64,000 nucleotides of DNA from Gordonia sp. SID5947 (GTDB taxonomy: Bacteria > Actinomycetota > Actinomycetes > Mycobacteriales > Mycobacteriaceae): the NCBI RefSeq assembly GCF_009862785.1, contig NZ_WWHU01000001.1, positions 62,001-126,000 on the forward strand, given 5' to 3'. Below are positions 1 through 8,429 of this stretch, one piece after another. Both the position numbers and the translations under genes were made by a program. The notes under the pieces are model-generated. The model was not told the DNA's origin. It made no database searches and saw only the letters and a list, made by a program, of their open reading frames with translations. How positions within the stretch are numbered: the first letter of the stretch is position 1; every line of letters starts with the position of its first letter.

Positions 1-409
1 CGATGTCGTCGCCGAGTTCGCGGCCCTCGTCGGCGGCGAATGCCTTCCGCGCCTCCCCAGCACCGCTGGTGCCGAACCAGTGGGCCGGTGTCTCGTGGGG
101 GAGCGGGATCATTGCATTCACCAGCACGATGCGTTCGGCGGCGACCCCCTCGGCGAACACGGGTGCGGTGAATCCGCCCAACGACTGGGCCACCACCACG
201 ATGTCGGCATCACCCGCGGCGTTGTCGGCCCCCGCATTGCGGAGTTGCTGCACACACGCGTCGGCGTACGCCGGGAAGTCCGCGGCCGGATCGCCGGACG
301 GCAGGTCGATCGCCACCGCCCGATGTCCGCGCCGTACGAGTTCCGGGACCACTCGGTGCCAATACCAACCACTGCCACCGGCACCGGGAACGAGTGCGAA
401 GGTCGCCAT
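1..409 (-). CDS. alpha/beta-fold hydrolase, C-terminus cut by window edge
   Basis: The first 136 residues of an alpha/beta hydrolase; the rest lies beyond position 1. The N-terminus MATFALVPGAGGSGWYWHRV holds the first beta strand and an oxyanion-type G-A-G-G loop. A strand followed by A-Q-S-L-G-G near residue 75 is the nucleophile elbow, with Ser as nucleophile and Ala replacing the first Gly of G-x-S-x-G. This fits the small EstC-like esterase group. The catalytic Asp and His would lie outside the window. The start is the ATG at 409, six bases after a TACGAT hexamer, so the transcript is probably leaderless. The substrate cannot be told. Confidence 0.85.
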   Translation of the reverse strand, partial: MATFALVPGAGGSGWYWHRVVPELVRRGHRAVAIDLPSGDPAADFPAYADACVQQLRNAGADNAAGDADIVVVAQSLGGFTAPVFAEGVAAERIVLVNAMIPLPHETPAHWFGTSGAGEARKAFAADEGRELGDDI

Positions 410-415
410 CCGCCC

Positions 416-421
416 ATCGTA
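416..421 (-). promoter_or_regulatory. -10 element, leaderless start of the hydrolase
   Basis: TACGAT on the minus strand, a TANNNT hexamer six bases before the ATG at 409. Transcription would begin at or beside the start codon. No -35 box is obvious. Confidence 0.5.
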
Positions 422-451
422 GGGGCGTAGCGGCGGCGTGAACGGCGGAAT

Positions 452-491
452 GCCGGAAGGCCCGAACCCCTCGGGGTCCGGGCCTTCCGGC
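452..491 (-). terminator. intrinsic terminator-like hairpin after lsr2
   Basis: A perfect 13-bp inverted repeat (452-464 with 479-491), one mismatch, then a further 5-bp stem (466-470 with 473-477) closing a 2-base loop. It lies just downstream of the lsr2 stop on the minus strand and separates lsr2 from the hydrolase. There is no U-tract, as is common in high-GC actinobacteria. Confidence 0.75.
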
Positions 492-524
492 AGGCGCTCG
501 CGATGGCGAAGCGTGTTCGATTGG

Positions 525-860
525 TCAGTGCGCGGCTTCGAAGGCCTCGATGACGCTCAACGGGATGCGGCCCCGATCGCTGACCTCGTACCCGTTCTTG
601 TTGGCCCATTCGCGAATGGCCTTGGTCTGTTCCTTGCTGCGGGCGGCCGAGACCGGAGCGGCCCGCTTGACACCACGCGACGACGTCACGCGTGAGACCG
701 AAACGTACTTCTCCAGCGAATCGCGGAACTGCGCTGCGTGCTTCGCCGACGTGTCGAATTCGTAGCTTTTCCCGTCCAATGACCAGCGAACGGTCTCGTA
801 TTCGTCGAGGACCTTGCCGTCGATGTCATCGATGACTTGGACGATTTCCTTCTTCGCCAT
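525..860 (-). CDS. lsr2: Lsr2 family nucleoid-associated protein
   Basis: A 111-residue H-NS-like protein that binds and bridges AT-rich DNA. The N-terminal dimerization part (about residues 1-60) begins [15 protein letters not shown]. The C-terminal DNA-binding part carries the minor-groove R-G-R hook at residues 96-98 (SDRGRIP). The length matches the family. The linker between the halves is less RG-rich than in canonical Lsr2. The neighbours are not the lysS/clpC region where mycobacterial lsr2 usually sits, so this may be a paralogue; that is an inference. AGGGAG eight bases upstream is a good ribosome binding site. The 200-base upstream region is AT-rich for this genome and carries a palindrome, which suggests autoregulation. 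Confidence 0.93.
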   Translation of the reverse strand: MAKKEIVQVIDDIDGKVLDEYETVRWSLDGKSYEFDTSAKHAAQFRDSLEKYVSVSRVTSSRGVKRAAPVSAARSKEQTKAIREWANKNGYEVSDRGRIPLSVIEAFEAAH

Positions 861-880
861 GGTGAACTCCCTGTCCTCGT

Positions 881-900
881 GGTGAGAATCTGTTCTCACC
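881..900. promoter_or_regulatory. perfect palindrome upstream of lsr2
   Basis: GGTGAGAA, four bases, then TTCTCACC: a perfect 8-bp inverted repeat about 20 bases before the lsr2 start. It could be a repressor operator or a hairpin in the lsr2 leader. The regulator is unknown. Confidence 0.45.
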
Positions 901-1064
901 TGAATTGTCTCGACCATCGATTCGTCGTGCGCTGGCTGGAAGCAGCAACGATTGTTTCTTTGTTGGTCGGATACATGGTAGACGTCGGGAAATAATAAGT
1001 TCCTGAGAACCCCACTATTCCCCCGAGTACGCAAAGAAACGTCCGGGTGATTACCGGACGCCGA

Positions 1065-1853
1065 TCATGACGTCGGCGGACTGGGTACGGATGTTTCCTG
1101 ATTTCCTTCGCGCGCGGTCGTAGCCGCGGAGGGGGAAGCCGACTCCGGAATGCCGGTCAGCGCCGACGGCGCACGATCGGCGGCCGCAATCGGTTGGTAA
1201 CCCGTTGGTGTGATTGCGAATCCGGATTTCGAACGAGATTCGAGACAGAACATGCCGGCGGTCTCGACCAGACAGGAAAACCGCGAGATCGAAATGGTGT
1301 GGCCGTAGTCCACGATTGTGCTCCGGTAGAGGACGGGATATCGATTGGCGCACGCGCCGTGTTGTGCCCCATCGGTGCTCAGCGTCACAAGATTGCGCGC
1401 CCACCGACAACTGCTCGGTGTGTCGGGTGGTGGATTGCCCCGTGTTTCCGTGTTCTGCCGGCATGCCAGCGTGGCACTGCCATTGGTTCCGGTGGAACAG
1501 TTCACCCGACGGTCGGGAGTGGTGAAGTGGAAACCCGATGTGTCCTCGATCGGGGAATTGGGTCGCACCGAGCCCTGGTGATAGTCGGAATTGTCGACAC
1601 GCGGTGCCAGCGCGACCACCCGGCCGATCGTCCAGTCCGGCAGGGCGACGGCGGTGTCGGGGGTGGACGGCGCCGCGGCGGTCGTTGTCGTCTCGGCCTC
1701 GGACTGGGTGGAGAGTACGTCGGTGGGCGGCAGCACGATGCGGGACGGATCGGTTCCCGAGGAGAGCGAGCAGCCCGCGCTGACGAGCGCAGCCATGGCC
1801 GCGATGAGGCAGACGTGTACCGAGCGACGCCGCAGCCGTCCGTACCCTTGCAC
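1065..1853 (-). CDS. putative lipoprotein with a conserved-Cys domain
   Basis: About 262 residues from GTG 1853. An Arg-rich n-region and a hydrophobic stretch lead to the lipobox L-V-S-A-G-C, so it should be lipid-anchored outside the membrane. A Thr/Ala-rich linker follows. The rest has six or more cysteines in a pattern of F-S-C, then M-F-C-L, then a GFAI strand, resembling actinobacterial secreted DUF6636-like domains. I do not know its function. Its start is separated by one base from the divergent trhO start. A TTG at 1868 is the only in-frame alternative that I see upstream. No ribosome binding site or -10 hexamer is convincing for this gene. Confidence 0.75.
   Translation of the reverse strand: MQGYGRLRRRSVHVCLIAAMAALVSAGCSLSSGTDPSRIVLPPTDVLSTQSEAETTTTAAAPSTPDTAVALPDWTIGRVVALAPRVDNSDYHQGSVRPNSPIEDTSGFHFTTPDRRVNCSTGTNGSATLACRQNTETRGNPPPDTPSSCRWARNLVTLSTDGAQHGACANRYPVLYRSTIVDYGHTISISRFSCLVETAGMFCLESRSKSGFAITPTGYQPIAAADRAPSALTGIPESASPSAATTAREGNQETSVPSPPTS
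1843..1848 (+). promoter_or_regulatory. -10 element, leaderless start of trhO
   Basis: TACCCT (TANNNT) six bases before GTG 1855. It lies inside the divergent lipoprotein gene, so the two 5' ends overlap. Confidence 0.5.
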
Positions 1854-1854
1854 T

Positions 1855-2736
1855 GTGTCGACTCCCAAGATCGTGTTGTTCTACGTGTTCACGCCGCTCG
1901 CCGATCCCGACGCCATCCGGTTGTGGCAGCAGGCCCTCTGTGAACAGCACGGCCTGCGCGGCAGGATCATCGTGTCATCCCACGGCATCAACAGCACCGT
2001 CGGCGGAGACATCGTCCAGGTGAAAAGGTACGTCAAGGCCATACGCTCATATCCGGCGTTCAAGCAGGCCGACATCAAATGGTCCGACGGGACGGGAGAC
2101 GACTTTCCGCGACTGAGTGTTCGGGTACGCCCGGAAATCGTCACTTTCGGCGTACCCGACGAGGTCCACGTCGACGAGAACGGCGTCATCGGTGGCGGTA
2201 CCCGGCTCAGCCCCCGTGCGCTCAACGACCTGGTGGCCGCCCGCGGTGAGGACGTGGTGTTCTTCGACGGCCGCAACCGGATCGAGGCCGAGGTCGGCCA
2301 TTTCTCGGGGGCGGTGGTGGCCGATGTGGAGTCGACACGTGACTTCGTCCCGCTTCTCGACAGCGGCACCTACGACCACCTCAAGGGCCGGCCGGTCGTC
2401 ACCTATTGCACGGGCGGGGTGCGGTGTGAGGTCCTCAGCAGTCTGATGCGTGCGCGCGGATTCGAGGAGGTCTACCAACTCGACGGTGGGATCGTGCGCT
2501 ACGGCGAAGAGTTCGGCGACGACGGCCTGTGGGAGGGCTCCCTCTATGTTTTCGACAATCGCATGACCGTGGAGTTCTCCGATCACGCGGCAGTGATCGG
2601 AACGTGCGCGCGCTGCGGGGCCCAGACGAGCGGAGTGGCGAATTTCCCCGATGCCCTCGGTCGTGAGCTCGCGGTGATCTGTCCTGACTGCCAGGCCGGT
2701 GCAGGCGACGAGGCGTTGGAGGCGGCGTCGCGGTGA
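1855..2736 (+). CDS. trhO: tRNA uridine(34) hydroxylase, rhodanese family
   Basis: A 293-residue member of the TrhO/YceA family, which makes 5-hydroxyuridine at position 34 of tRNAs. The N-terminal acylphosphatase-like half contains [11 protein letters not shown] near residue 40. The central rhodanese domain has the active loop CTGGVRCE with Cys185 and Cys191. The C-terminus has two Cys pairs (C-A-R-C and C-P-D-C), probably metal-binding. GTG 1855 matches the natural N-terminus of the family ([11 protein letters not shown]) and has a -10 hexamer at leaderless distance and no ribosome binding site. The stop overlaps the next gene by four bases, so the two are translationally coupled. Confidence 0.93.
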   Translation: MSTPKIVLFYVFTPLADPDAIRLWQQALCEQHGLRGRIIVSSHGINSTVGGDIVQVKRYVKAIRSYPAFKQADIKWSDGTGDDFPRLSVRVRPEIVTFGVPDEVHVDENGVIGGGTRLSPRALNDLVAARGEDVVFFDGRNRIEAEVGHFSGAVVADVESTRDFVPLLDSGTYDHLKGRPVVTYCTGGVRCEVLSSLMRARGFEEVYQLDGGIVRYGEEFGDDGLWEGSLYVFDNRMTVEFSDHAAVIGTCARCGAQTSGVANFPDALGRELAVICPDCQAGAGDEALEAASR

Positions 2737-3764
2737 GCCGCGAGTCGGTGCCGGTCGTCCTCATCGCGGGATTCCTCGGGTCCGGCAAGACGACCTTGTT
2801 GAATCACCTGCTCCGGCGCGCGTCGGGGACACGAATCGGCGTGCTGGTCAACGACTTCGGGTCGATCAACATCGACGCCATGCTGATCGCCGGTCAAGCG
2901 GACGGCACCGTCAGCCTGTCGAACGGGTGCGTCTGCTGCAGCGTTGACGCCGAGGGGGTCGAAAGCGCGCTGACCGGTCTGTTGCGGCCCTCGGCGGGGA
3001 TCGACGTGATCGTCATCGAGGCGAGCGGGATCGCCGAGCCCCGGGCACTGATCCGGATGATCACCGGCCTCGCCGACCCGCGGCTGCGGTACGGCGGACT
3101 TGCCTATGTGGTCGACGCCGCGGCACTCACCGGACTGCGTCGGCGCCACCCCGAGGTGGATCGCCACATCGAGATCGCCGATCTGGTGGTGATCAACAAG
3201 GCCGACCTCGTCGACGACGCCGAACTGGCCGTGGTCGGTGAGATCGTCGGGGCGGTGAACGACACGGCTCCCACGGTGGTGACACGCGATGCCGTGATCG
3301 ATCCCGGCCTGCTGTTCGATGCGGCCGACCGCCAGAGGGCGCCGGTGACCTCGGACGGCCAACTGACCCTCGACGCGCTCCTGGCACAGACCGACGACCA
3401 CTCCGACCACGCGCATCTCCACGGCTCGTATCAGTCGGTCGAATTCATGAGTGAGGCCCCGCTCGACCCGAGACGCCTCTCCGCATTTCTCGAACGCCCA
3501 CCTGCCGGCTGCTATCGGATCAAAGGTGTCGTGGCCTTCGATGTGCCGGGACATCGTCAGAAGTACGTCGTGCACGCCGTCGGAGGGTTCGTCCGGGCCC
3601 AGCGACAGCCGTGGTCGGGTGAGCCGAGGATCTCGAACATGGTGGTCATCGGCGCAGGTCTCGACGAATCCGAGGTGAAGGCGCGACTACGGGCCACCGT
3701 CGACGACGGGACGCCGGACGAACACGGAATTCTCAGCATCACGCGGTATTTGTCATCCGTGTGA
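2733..3764 (+). CDS. COG0523 (CobW/YeiR-type) GTPase, metallochaperone-like
   Basis: 343 residues. The G1 loop GFLGSGKTT is at residues 13-21, the metal-binding G-C-V-C-C motif at 65-69, and N-K-A-D (base recognition) at 155-158. A His-rich stretch ([12 protein letters not shown]) lies near residue 220, before the C-terminal CobW_C domain. COG0523 proteins couple GTP hydrolysis to delivery of Zn or another metal. The client is unknown here. It starts with GTG overlapping the trhO stop. The trhO product has a possible metal site, so a supply role for that partner is conceivable; that is an inference. Confidence 0.9.
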   Translation: MSRESVPVVLIAGFLGSGKTTLLNHLLRRASGTRIGVLVNDFGSINIDAMLIAGQADGTVSLSNGCVCCSVDAEGVESALTGLLRPSAGIDVIVIEASGIAEPRALIRMITGLADPRLRYGGLAYVVDAAALTGLRRRHPEVDRHIEIADLVVINKADLVDDAELAVVGEIVGAVNDTAPTVVTRDAVIDPGLLFDAADRQRAPVTSDGQLTLDALLAQTDDHSDHAHLHGSYQSVEFMSEAPLDPRRLSAFLERPPAGCYRIKGVVAFDVPGHRQKYVVHAVGGFVRAQRQPWSGEPRISNMVVIGAGLDESEVKARLRATVDDGTPDEHGILSITRYLSSV

Positions 3765-3941
3765 CTGTCGGTGCCGGGATGTCACAGCTCCCTAACGGTT
3801 TGTATCACCGCAGGTCGTGAATTTTCGTTTCTGCGGGCAGCCTGTTTCACTGTTACCAATGTGACTAAAGTGGCCAGTGTTGCATCTTGGAAGGGAGTGT
3901 GGCGCCGAACCGATCCGAGGTCGGCGGGCGCCCGGTGTGTG

Positions 3942-5090
3942 ATGACCCAGACTGTGATGACCCGGCGTTCCGGGGGATGGAAGATCGACCGACGGCGGCG
4001 GGGCGTCGTCGCGGCGATATCCGCCCTCGCCCTCACGGCCGGCACGATGACGACCATCGCGGCCCCCGACGCCGTCGCGGCGCCGCAGCCGACCGGCACC
4101 GTTCTGGCGGGCAAGACGATCTTCCTCGACCCCGGGCACCAGGGAGGTGCTGCCGGGCACAACCTCAATGCGCAGGTACCCGACGGGCGAGGCGGCAAGA
4201 AGGACTGCCAGACCTCGGGTGCGACCGGCGTGAACGGCGCCAAAGAGCACACCGTGAACTGGCAGATCACCCAGCTGGTGAAGGCCGGCCTGGAGAGTCA
4301 GGGGGCACGGGTGGTGCTCAGCCGTCCCGATGACACCGGGTGGGGCGGCTGCGTCGACCAACGCGCTGCCGCCGCCGGCCGGTCCGGTGCCGCAGTCGCG
4401 GTGAGCCTGCACGCGGATTCGACGTCCGCCGGGGCGGACGCCTCCAAGAAGGGCTTCCACATGATCGTGCCGCAGCTACCGGTGCCGGACGGCACGGTCA
4501 GCCGCGTCCAGGGTGGAGAAGGTCGCAAGGCCTCCTCGGCGATGCGGGACGCGTTCGTCAAGGCGGGGTTCCCGGCCGCCAATTACGCCGGCGTCACCAA
4601 CGGTCTGCAAACCCGTTCGGACATCGCGGCGGTGAACCTGACGAAGGTTCCCGCGGTGTTCATCGAGATGGGCAATCTGTCGAATCCGGCTGAGGCTGCG
4701 GCACTTTCGGCCAAGGATGGCCAGCTCAAGTATGCGATGGCGGTCACCGACGGCATCCTCGACTACGTGCGCGGTCCGGCGGCCGCCCCTGCTCCGGCGC
4801 CGGCCGCCCCCAAATCGGCGGCACCGAATTCGGCAGCTCCCGACACGGCACCGCCGAGCTCGGCGGCACCGAACGCGGCACCCAACTCGACGACGCCATC
4901 GACTCCCGACAGCGATGCCGACGGTCTGGCGACGGTCATCCCGTTCATCCAGCAGTTGCTGGGCACCGACGACCCGAAGGCGATCACGCAGTTGCTGCTC
5001 GGCCAGGGGCAGGACGTCTCCGCCCAGGTGCTCAAGGCGATGCTGACGGTGGTCTACGGGTTGTTCGGCGGCAAGCTGCCGATCGGCTGA
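3942..5090 (+). CDS. secreted N-acetylmuramoyl-L-alanine amidase (Amidase_3)
   Basis: 382 residues. The Sec signal has an Arg-rich n-region (DRRRR at 16-20) and ends near A-V-A-A-P at 44-48. The Zn-amidase domain spans about 55-275. The zinc ligands are His66 (DPGHQGG), Glu102 (KEHTVNW) and His158 (SLHADS), with catalytic Glu242 (FIEMGNLSN). The family is that of mycobacterial Rv3717/Ami1, which cleaves peptides from peptidoglycan. A long Ala/Pro/Ser linker (about 280-325) leads to a 50-residue C-terminal segment of unknown role. ATG 3942 is chosen because it leaves a normal signal n-region; ATG 3957 is possible. The 177-base region upstream is relatively AT-rich and probably holds the promoter. 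Confidence 0.9.
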   Translation: MTQTVMTRRSGGWKIDRRRRGVVAAISALALTAGTMTTIAAPDAVAAPQPTGTVLAGKTIFLDPGHQGGAAGHNLNAQVPDGRGGKKDCQTSGATGVNGAKEHTVNWQITQLVKAGLESQGARVVLSRPDDTGWGGCVDQRAAAAGRSGAAVAVSLHADSTSAGADASKKGFHMIVPQLPVPDGTVSRVQGGEGRKASSAMRDAFVKAGFPAANYAGVTNGLQTRSDIAAVNLTKVPAVFIEMGNLSNPAEAAALSAKDGQLKYAMAVTDGILDYVRGPAAAPAPAPAAPKSAAPNSAAPDTAPPSSAAPNAAPNSTTPSTPDSDADGLATVIPFIQQLLGTDDPKAITQLLLGQGQDVSAQVLKAMLTVVYGLFGGKLPIG

Positions 5091-5095
5091 GGGCC

Positions 5096-5101
5096 TAGGC
5101 T
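5096..5101 (+). promoter_or_regulatory. -10 element, leaderless start of the SDR gene
   Basis: TAGGCT (TANNNT) exactly six bases before ATG 5108, in the short gap after the amidase stop. Confidence 0.5.
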
Positions 5102-5107
5102 GTGGTG

Positions 5108-6043
5108 ATGGGGCTCAAGGATCTGATCGTCATGCCGACACCCGTGCCCACGTTGCGGGAGCGCATCGTGCTCATCACCGGCGCCGCCTCCGGGATCGGC
5201 CGGGCGACCGCGATCGCCGCGGCCGACGACGGTGCCCAACTGATTCTGACGGATCTCCATGCGGACCCGCTCGACGACGTCGTGCGAGAGATCACCGGCA
5301 AAGGTGGGGCGGTGCTCTACCACCAGGCGGGCGACATCTCGGATTACGACTGGGTCCGCTCGTTCGCCAATCAGGTGGACGCCGAGGTCGGGGTGGCCGA
5401 CGTCGTCATGAACATCGCCGGCGTGTCGGCGTGGGGGACCGTGGAGAATCTCGAGCACCGGCATTGGCGCACCATGGTGGATGTCAATCTGATGGGTCCC
5501 ATCCATGTGATCGAATGTTTTGTCCCGCAGATGATCCGGCGCGGGCACGGTGGGCATCTGGTGAACGTGTCATCGGCGGCGGGGTTGCTGGCGCTGCCGT
5601 GGCACGCGGCCTACAGCGCGAGCAAGTTCGGTCTGCGAGGGGTGTCAGAGGTCCTTCGCTTCGACCTGCGTCGACACCGCATCGGAGTGTCGTTGGTGTG
5701 CCCGGGCGGGGTCGACACGCCCTTGGTCGACACGGTGGAGATCGCCGGCATCAACCGTGACGATCCGCGGATCAAGGCGCAGATCGCCCAGTTCCACAAG
5801 GTCGCGGTCACGCCCGAAAAGGCTGCCGCGGCAATCCTCAAAGGCATTCGGAAGAATCGTTTCCTCGTCTACACCTCGTTCGACATCCGCTTCGGGTACT
5901 GGTGGGCGCGAAAGTTCGCCCTGCCTTACGAGATCCTGATGCGCGTGGCCAACGATCGGTTCGATCATCTGGCCCGGGTCAGCGCGCGGTCGCTCGAACG
6001 CAAGGCCGCCGCGCAGAACGGCACCGACATCTCTTCCACATGA
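5108..6043 (+). CDS. SDR family NAD(P)-dependent oxidoreductase
   Basis: 311 residues, classical SDR fold. The cofactor loop TGAASGIG is at residues 24-31, N-I-A-G at 103-106, catalytic Ser156/157, Tyr170 and Lys174 (YSASK). The C-terminal extension of about 60 residues has an F-x-Y-W-W-A aromatic patch and a basic tail, as in the larger SDRs that act on lipids or steroids in mycobacteria. The substrate is unknown. GTG at 5102 and 5105 are alternative starts; ATG 5108 is preferred for its distance from TAGGCT. It overlaps the next gene by ATGA. Confidence 0.88.
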   Translation: MGLKDLIVMPTPVPTLRERIVLITGAASGIGRATAIAAADDGAQLILTDLHADPLDDVVREITGKGGAVLYHQAGDISDYDWVRSFANQVDAEVGVADVVMNIAGVSAWGTVENLEHRHWRTMVDVNLMGPIHVIECFVPQMIRRGHGGHLVNVSSAAGLLALPWHAAYSASKFGLRGVSEVLRFDLRRHRIGVSLVCPGGVDTPLVDTVEIAGINRDDPRIKAQIAQFHKVAVTPEKAAAAILKGIRKNRFLVYTSFDIRFGYWWARKFALPYEILMRVANDRFDHLARVSARSLERKAAAQNGTDISST

Positions 6044-6813
6044 GCCGCGTGTTCCGCAAGGACCGCCGCGACGTCGATCCGGACTTCTTTCGCGCCGAGG
6101 CTGCTGGTCTCCGATGGTTGGGTGACGGCGGGGGACCGGTGGTCGAGGTGCTCGCCGTGGGTGAGGATTTCATCGAGCTGGAACATCTGACGTCGACACG
6201 CCCGGCGGAGACACCGGCACGAGATCTCGGGTCGGCGCTGGCACGGATGCATGACGCGGGCGCGTCCGGATTCGGTGGTCCCCCAGACGGTTACGACGGC
6301 AGACAGTTCATCGGTGAGCGTCCACTGAGTACGCGTGTGCACGACCGTTGGGGTGTGTTCTACGCCGAGGAGCGGGTGCTGCCATATCTCCCGCCTGCGA
6401 TCGAGGCCGGGAATCTCGGCCCCGAGGACGCGGCTGCGACCCACGAGGCGTGCGCGCTGCTCGCGGGCGGTGCCTTCGATGACGACGATCCGCCCGCGCG
6501 ACTCCACGGTGACCTGTGGACCGGCAATGTGGTGTGGACCGCGCAGGGAGCCGTGCTCATCGACCCGGCCGCGCACGGCGGGCACCGCGAAACCGACCTG
6601 GCGATGCTGGCGCTGTTCGGTTGCCCGCAGCTCACCGAGATCCTGGCGGGCTACCAGCGTGAGCACGCCCTGCGTGCCGGCTGGGAGGACCGCATCGCGC
6701 TCCACCAACTGCATCCGCTCGCGGTGCACGCCGCGGGCCACGGTCCGTCGTATGGGACGGCGCTGGGACGGGCGGCACGGGCCTGCGTCGCGCTGGCCGA
6801 GCGTGGACGATAG
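6040..6813 (+). CDS. fructosamine kinase family protein
   Basis: 257 residues of the fructosamine-3-kinase / ketosamine kinase family, which phosphorylates Amadori adducts so that they fall off proteins or small molecules. The aminoglycoside-kinase-like catalytic loop LHGDLWTGN has His156 and Asp158, and the metal-binding Asp175 follows in LIDPAAHGG. The glycine-rich N-lobe is short, with A-E-A-A-G-L in place of a full P-loop helix. It is about 30 residues shorter than typical members. It is coupled to the SDR gene by an ATGA overlap. Its substrate here is not shown by the sequence. Confidence 0.87.
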   Translation: MSRVFRKDRRDVDPDFFRAEAAGLRWLGDGGGPVVEVLAVGEDFIELEHLTSTRPAETPARDLGSALARMHDAGASGFGGPPDGYDGRQFIGERPLSTRVHDRWGVFYAEERVLPYLPPAIEAGNLGPEDAAATHEACALLAGGAFDDDDPPARLHGDLWTGNVVWTAQGAVLIDPAAHGGHRETDLAMLALFGCPQLTEILAGYQREHALRAGWEDRIALHQLHPLAVHAAGHGPSYGTALGRAARACVALAERGR

Positions 6814-6816
6814 TTT
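6811..6816 (+). promoter_or_regulatory. -10 element, leaderless start of the nucleosidase
   Basis: TAGTTT (TANNNT) overlaps the stop codon of the kinase and lies six bases before GTG 6823. The nucleosidase can therefore be transcribed on its own. Confidence 0.5.
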
Positions 6817-6822
6817 CACTTC

Positions 6823-7389
6823 GTGACACTCGACCGCGGCACGCTCATCGTCGCAGCCACGCACGCCGAGGCGCGCTACGTCCCGACCGGGACGCGCGTC
6901 CTCATCACCGGTATCGGCAAGGTCCGTGCCGCGACGGCCCTGACCAGAGTGCTCGCAGGCGCCGGCGACGAACCCCCGGTCCAGCAGGTCGTCAACGTGG
7001 GCACCGCGGGCGCACTCCACGATCACCATTCGGGGCTCTTCGTGCCCTCGACCGTCATCGAGCACGACATCAGCAGCACCGAATTGAGGGCGATGGGTTA
7101 TCCGATCGTCGACGCCTGGGAGATGCCCGGCGGCGACGGCAGCGTGCTGGCGTCCGGCGACACCTTTGTCGCTGACCTGGCCCGGCGCGCGACGCTCGCC
7201 GCTAGAGCCGATCTGGTGGACATGGAGGCCTGCGCGATCGCACATGTGAGCGCGGAGTTCGGCGTGCCCTGTCGAGTGGTGAAGGTGGTCAGCGACGGCG
7301 CCGACGAAGCGGCGATGGACTGGCCGTCACTGGTCGACGACGCGGCAAGGCGGCTCGGACGGTGGTTCGACAGCGTCACACGGGTGTGA
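6823..7389 (+). CDS. nucleoside phosphorylase / MTA-SAH nucleosidase-like protein
   Basis: 188 residues of the PNP/UDP family, shorter than the usual 230. It keeps the G-I-G-K motif near residue 30, N-V-G-T-A-G near 65, the substrate-binding V-D-M-E-A-C segment with Glu135, and the late S-D-G-A-D loop that holds the catalytic Asp of MTA/SAH nucleosidases. It therefore probably cleaves the N-glycosidic bond of adenine or a related nucleoside, such as MTA, SAH or futalosine. The exact substrate is uncertain. GTG 6823 has no ribosome binding site but a -10 hexamer at leaderless distance. It ends seven bases from the convergent gene. Confidence 0.85.
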   Translation: MTLDRGTLIVAATHAEARYVPTGTRVLITGIGKVRAATALTRVLAGAGDEPPVQQVVNVGTAGALHDHHSGLFVPSTVIEHDISSTELRAMGYPIVDAWEMPGGDGSVLASGDTFVADLARRATLAARADLVDMEACAIAHVSAEFGVPCRVVKVVSDGADEAAMDWPSLVDDAARRLGRWFDSVTRV

Positions 7390-7396
7390 GCGTCAG

Positions 7397-8395
7397 TCAG
7401 CCGCGATAGCGTGCGCGGGTGGACGGATACCGCGATGCGGACGCCTGCGGCGTCGCCGACTCGTAGCGCGGATGATCGGCTGCTGCCGACGGCGTCCGTC
7501 GGCGGGCCGCCGCACCGGCCGTCGGGCGGGCTTCGGTGGCCGGCGGCGCGATGGTCTCGCCGATCGATTCCTCACCGGACCCGAGGAGCTCGCCGGCCTC
7601 TGCACGTTGGACCGCCCCGGCAGTCGAGCGGCGTTTGGTCGCCTGCGCTGGGTCGGGGGTGGCGCGTTTGGTGCTCTCGGGGCGCTTGCTCTGTTTGGTG
7701 GCCGCGGCGGCGCGGGCCGACGGACCGTCGGCGGCCTTTTGGCTCTTCGCGACACCATCGGCCGAGCCGCCCGCGGCCGGCCGTGGGCGCCGCGTTTTCT
7801 GCGCCGCGGAGGAAGGCTTTCTCGGCTCGCCGGATTCGGCCGAGCGCGCCTTGGAGGCGACTGGACGAGAAGCGCGCTTCGTGGCGGTACGGGAGCCGGC
7901 GGACTTGGCGGGAGTGGGCTTGGGTTTCGCCGCCCGCCGCCGGCCGACGCCGGTCGAACGATCCCGGGTGAGGTACCACCGCGCGGCCACCAGCCCGAGC
8001 GTCACCAGGAACGTCAGCAGCATCCAGGGAAATGCGTCGGCGATGGGGAGCAGGACCTTGAAGACGAGGCTCTTCAGACCGGATGAGGCCTGGTCGGCGT
8101 TGAGGCCATAGAGCGTGATGACTCCGACGAGGAATGCGATGAGGGGCGGCTGCGCCGCGGCGGTGAACAGAGCACGGCGCCGCACGGCGAGCGCTGCGGT
8201 CACGCAGCCGACCAAGTAGCAGAACTTGAAGATTCCGCCGAGGGCGTCGGTGTTGCTCGCATCGATCGCCGCACCGATGCTCGTGATGACTGTGGCCACG
8301 AGCACACCGCCCCACCACGGGAGGCCGCGTACCGTCGGCAGCACGGATTGCTGATCCAGCGGTACTGCTGATCGCTGTTGCGGGGCAGAAGACAC
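7397..8395 (-). CDS. DUF6542-type membrane protein with long basic tail
   Basis: 332 residues. The N-terminal 130 residues hold about four membrane segments (G-G-V-L-V-A-T-V-I-T, then F-C-Y-L-V-G, L-I-A-F-L-V-G-V, W-M-L-L-T-F-L-V-T). The rest is a low-complexity Ala/Lys/Arg/Pro/Ser tail, probably cytoplasmic and disordered, that could bind nucleic acid or the envelope. The same layout occurs in the mycobacterial Rv1111c-like family found near ychF. GTG 8395 follows TACCGT by six bases. I do not know its function. Confidence 0.75.
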   Translation of the reverse strand: MSSAPQQRSAVPLDQQSVLPTVRGLPWWGGVLVATVITSIGAAIDASNTDALGGIFKFCYLVGCVTAALAVRRRALFTAAAQPPLIAFLVGVITLYGLNADQASSGLKSLVFKVLLPIADAFPWMLLTFLVTLGLVAARWYLTRDRSTGVGRRRAAKPKPTPAKSAGSRTATKRASRPVASKARSAESGEPRKPSSAAQKTRRPRPAAGGSADGVAKSQKAADGPSARAAAATKQSKRPESTKRATPDPAQATKRRSTAGAVQRAEAGELLGSGEESIGETIAPPATEARPTAGAAARRRTPSAAADHPRYESATPQASASRYPSTRARYRG

Positions 8396-8401
8396 ATCTA
8401 G

Positions 8402-8407
8402 ACGGTA
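8402..8407 (-). promoter_or_regulatory. -10 element, leaderless start of the DUF6542 gene
   Basis: TACCGT on the minus strand, six bases before GTG 8395. Confidence 0.5.
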
Positions 8408-8429
8408 CCGGTTAACCCCCCGAAAACTG

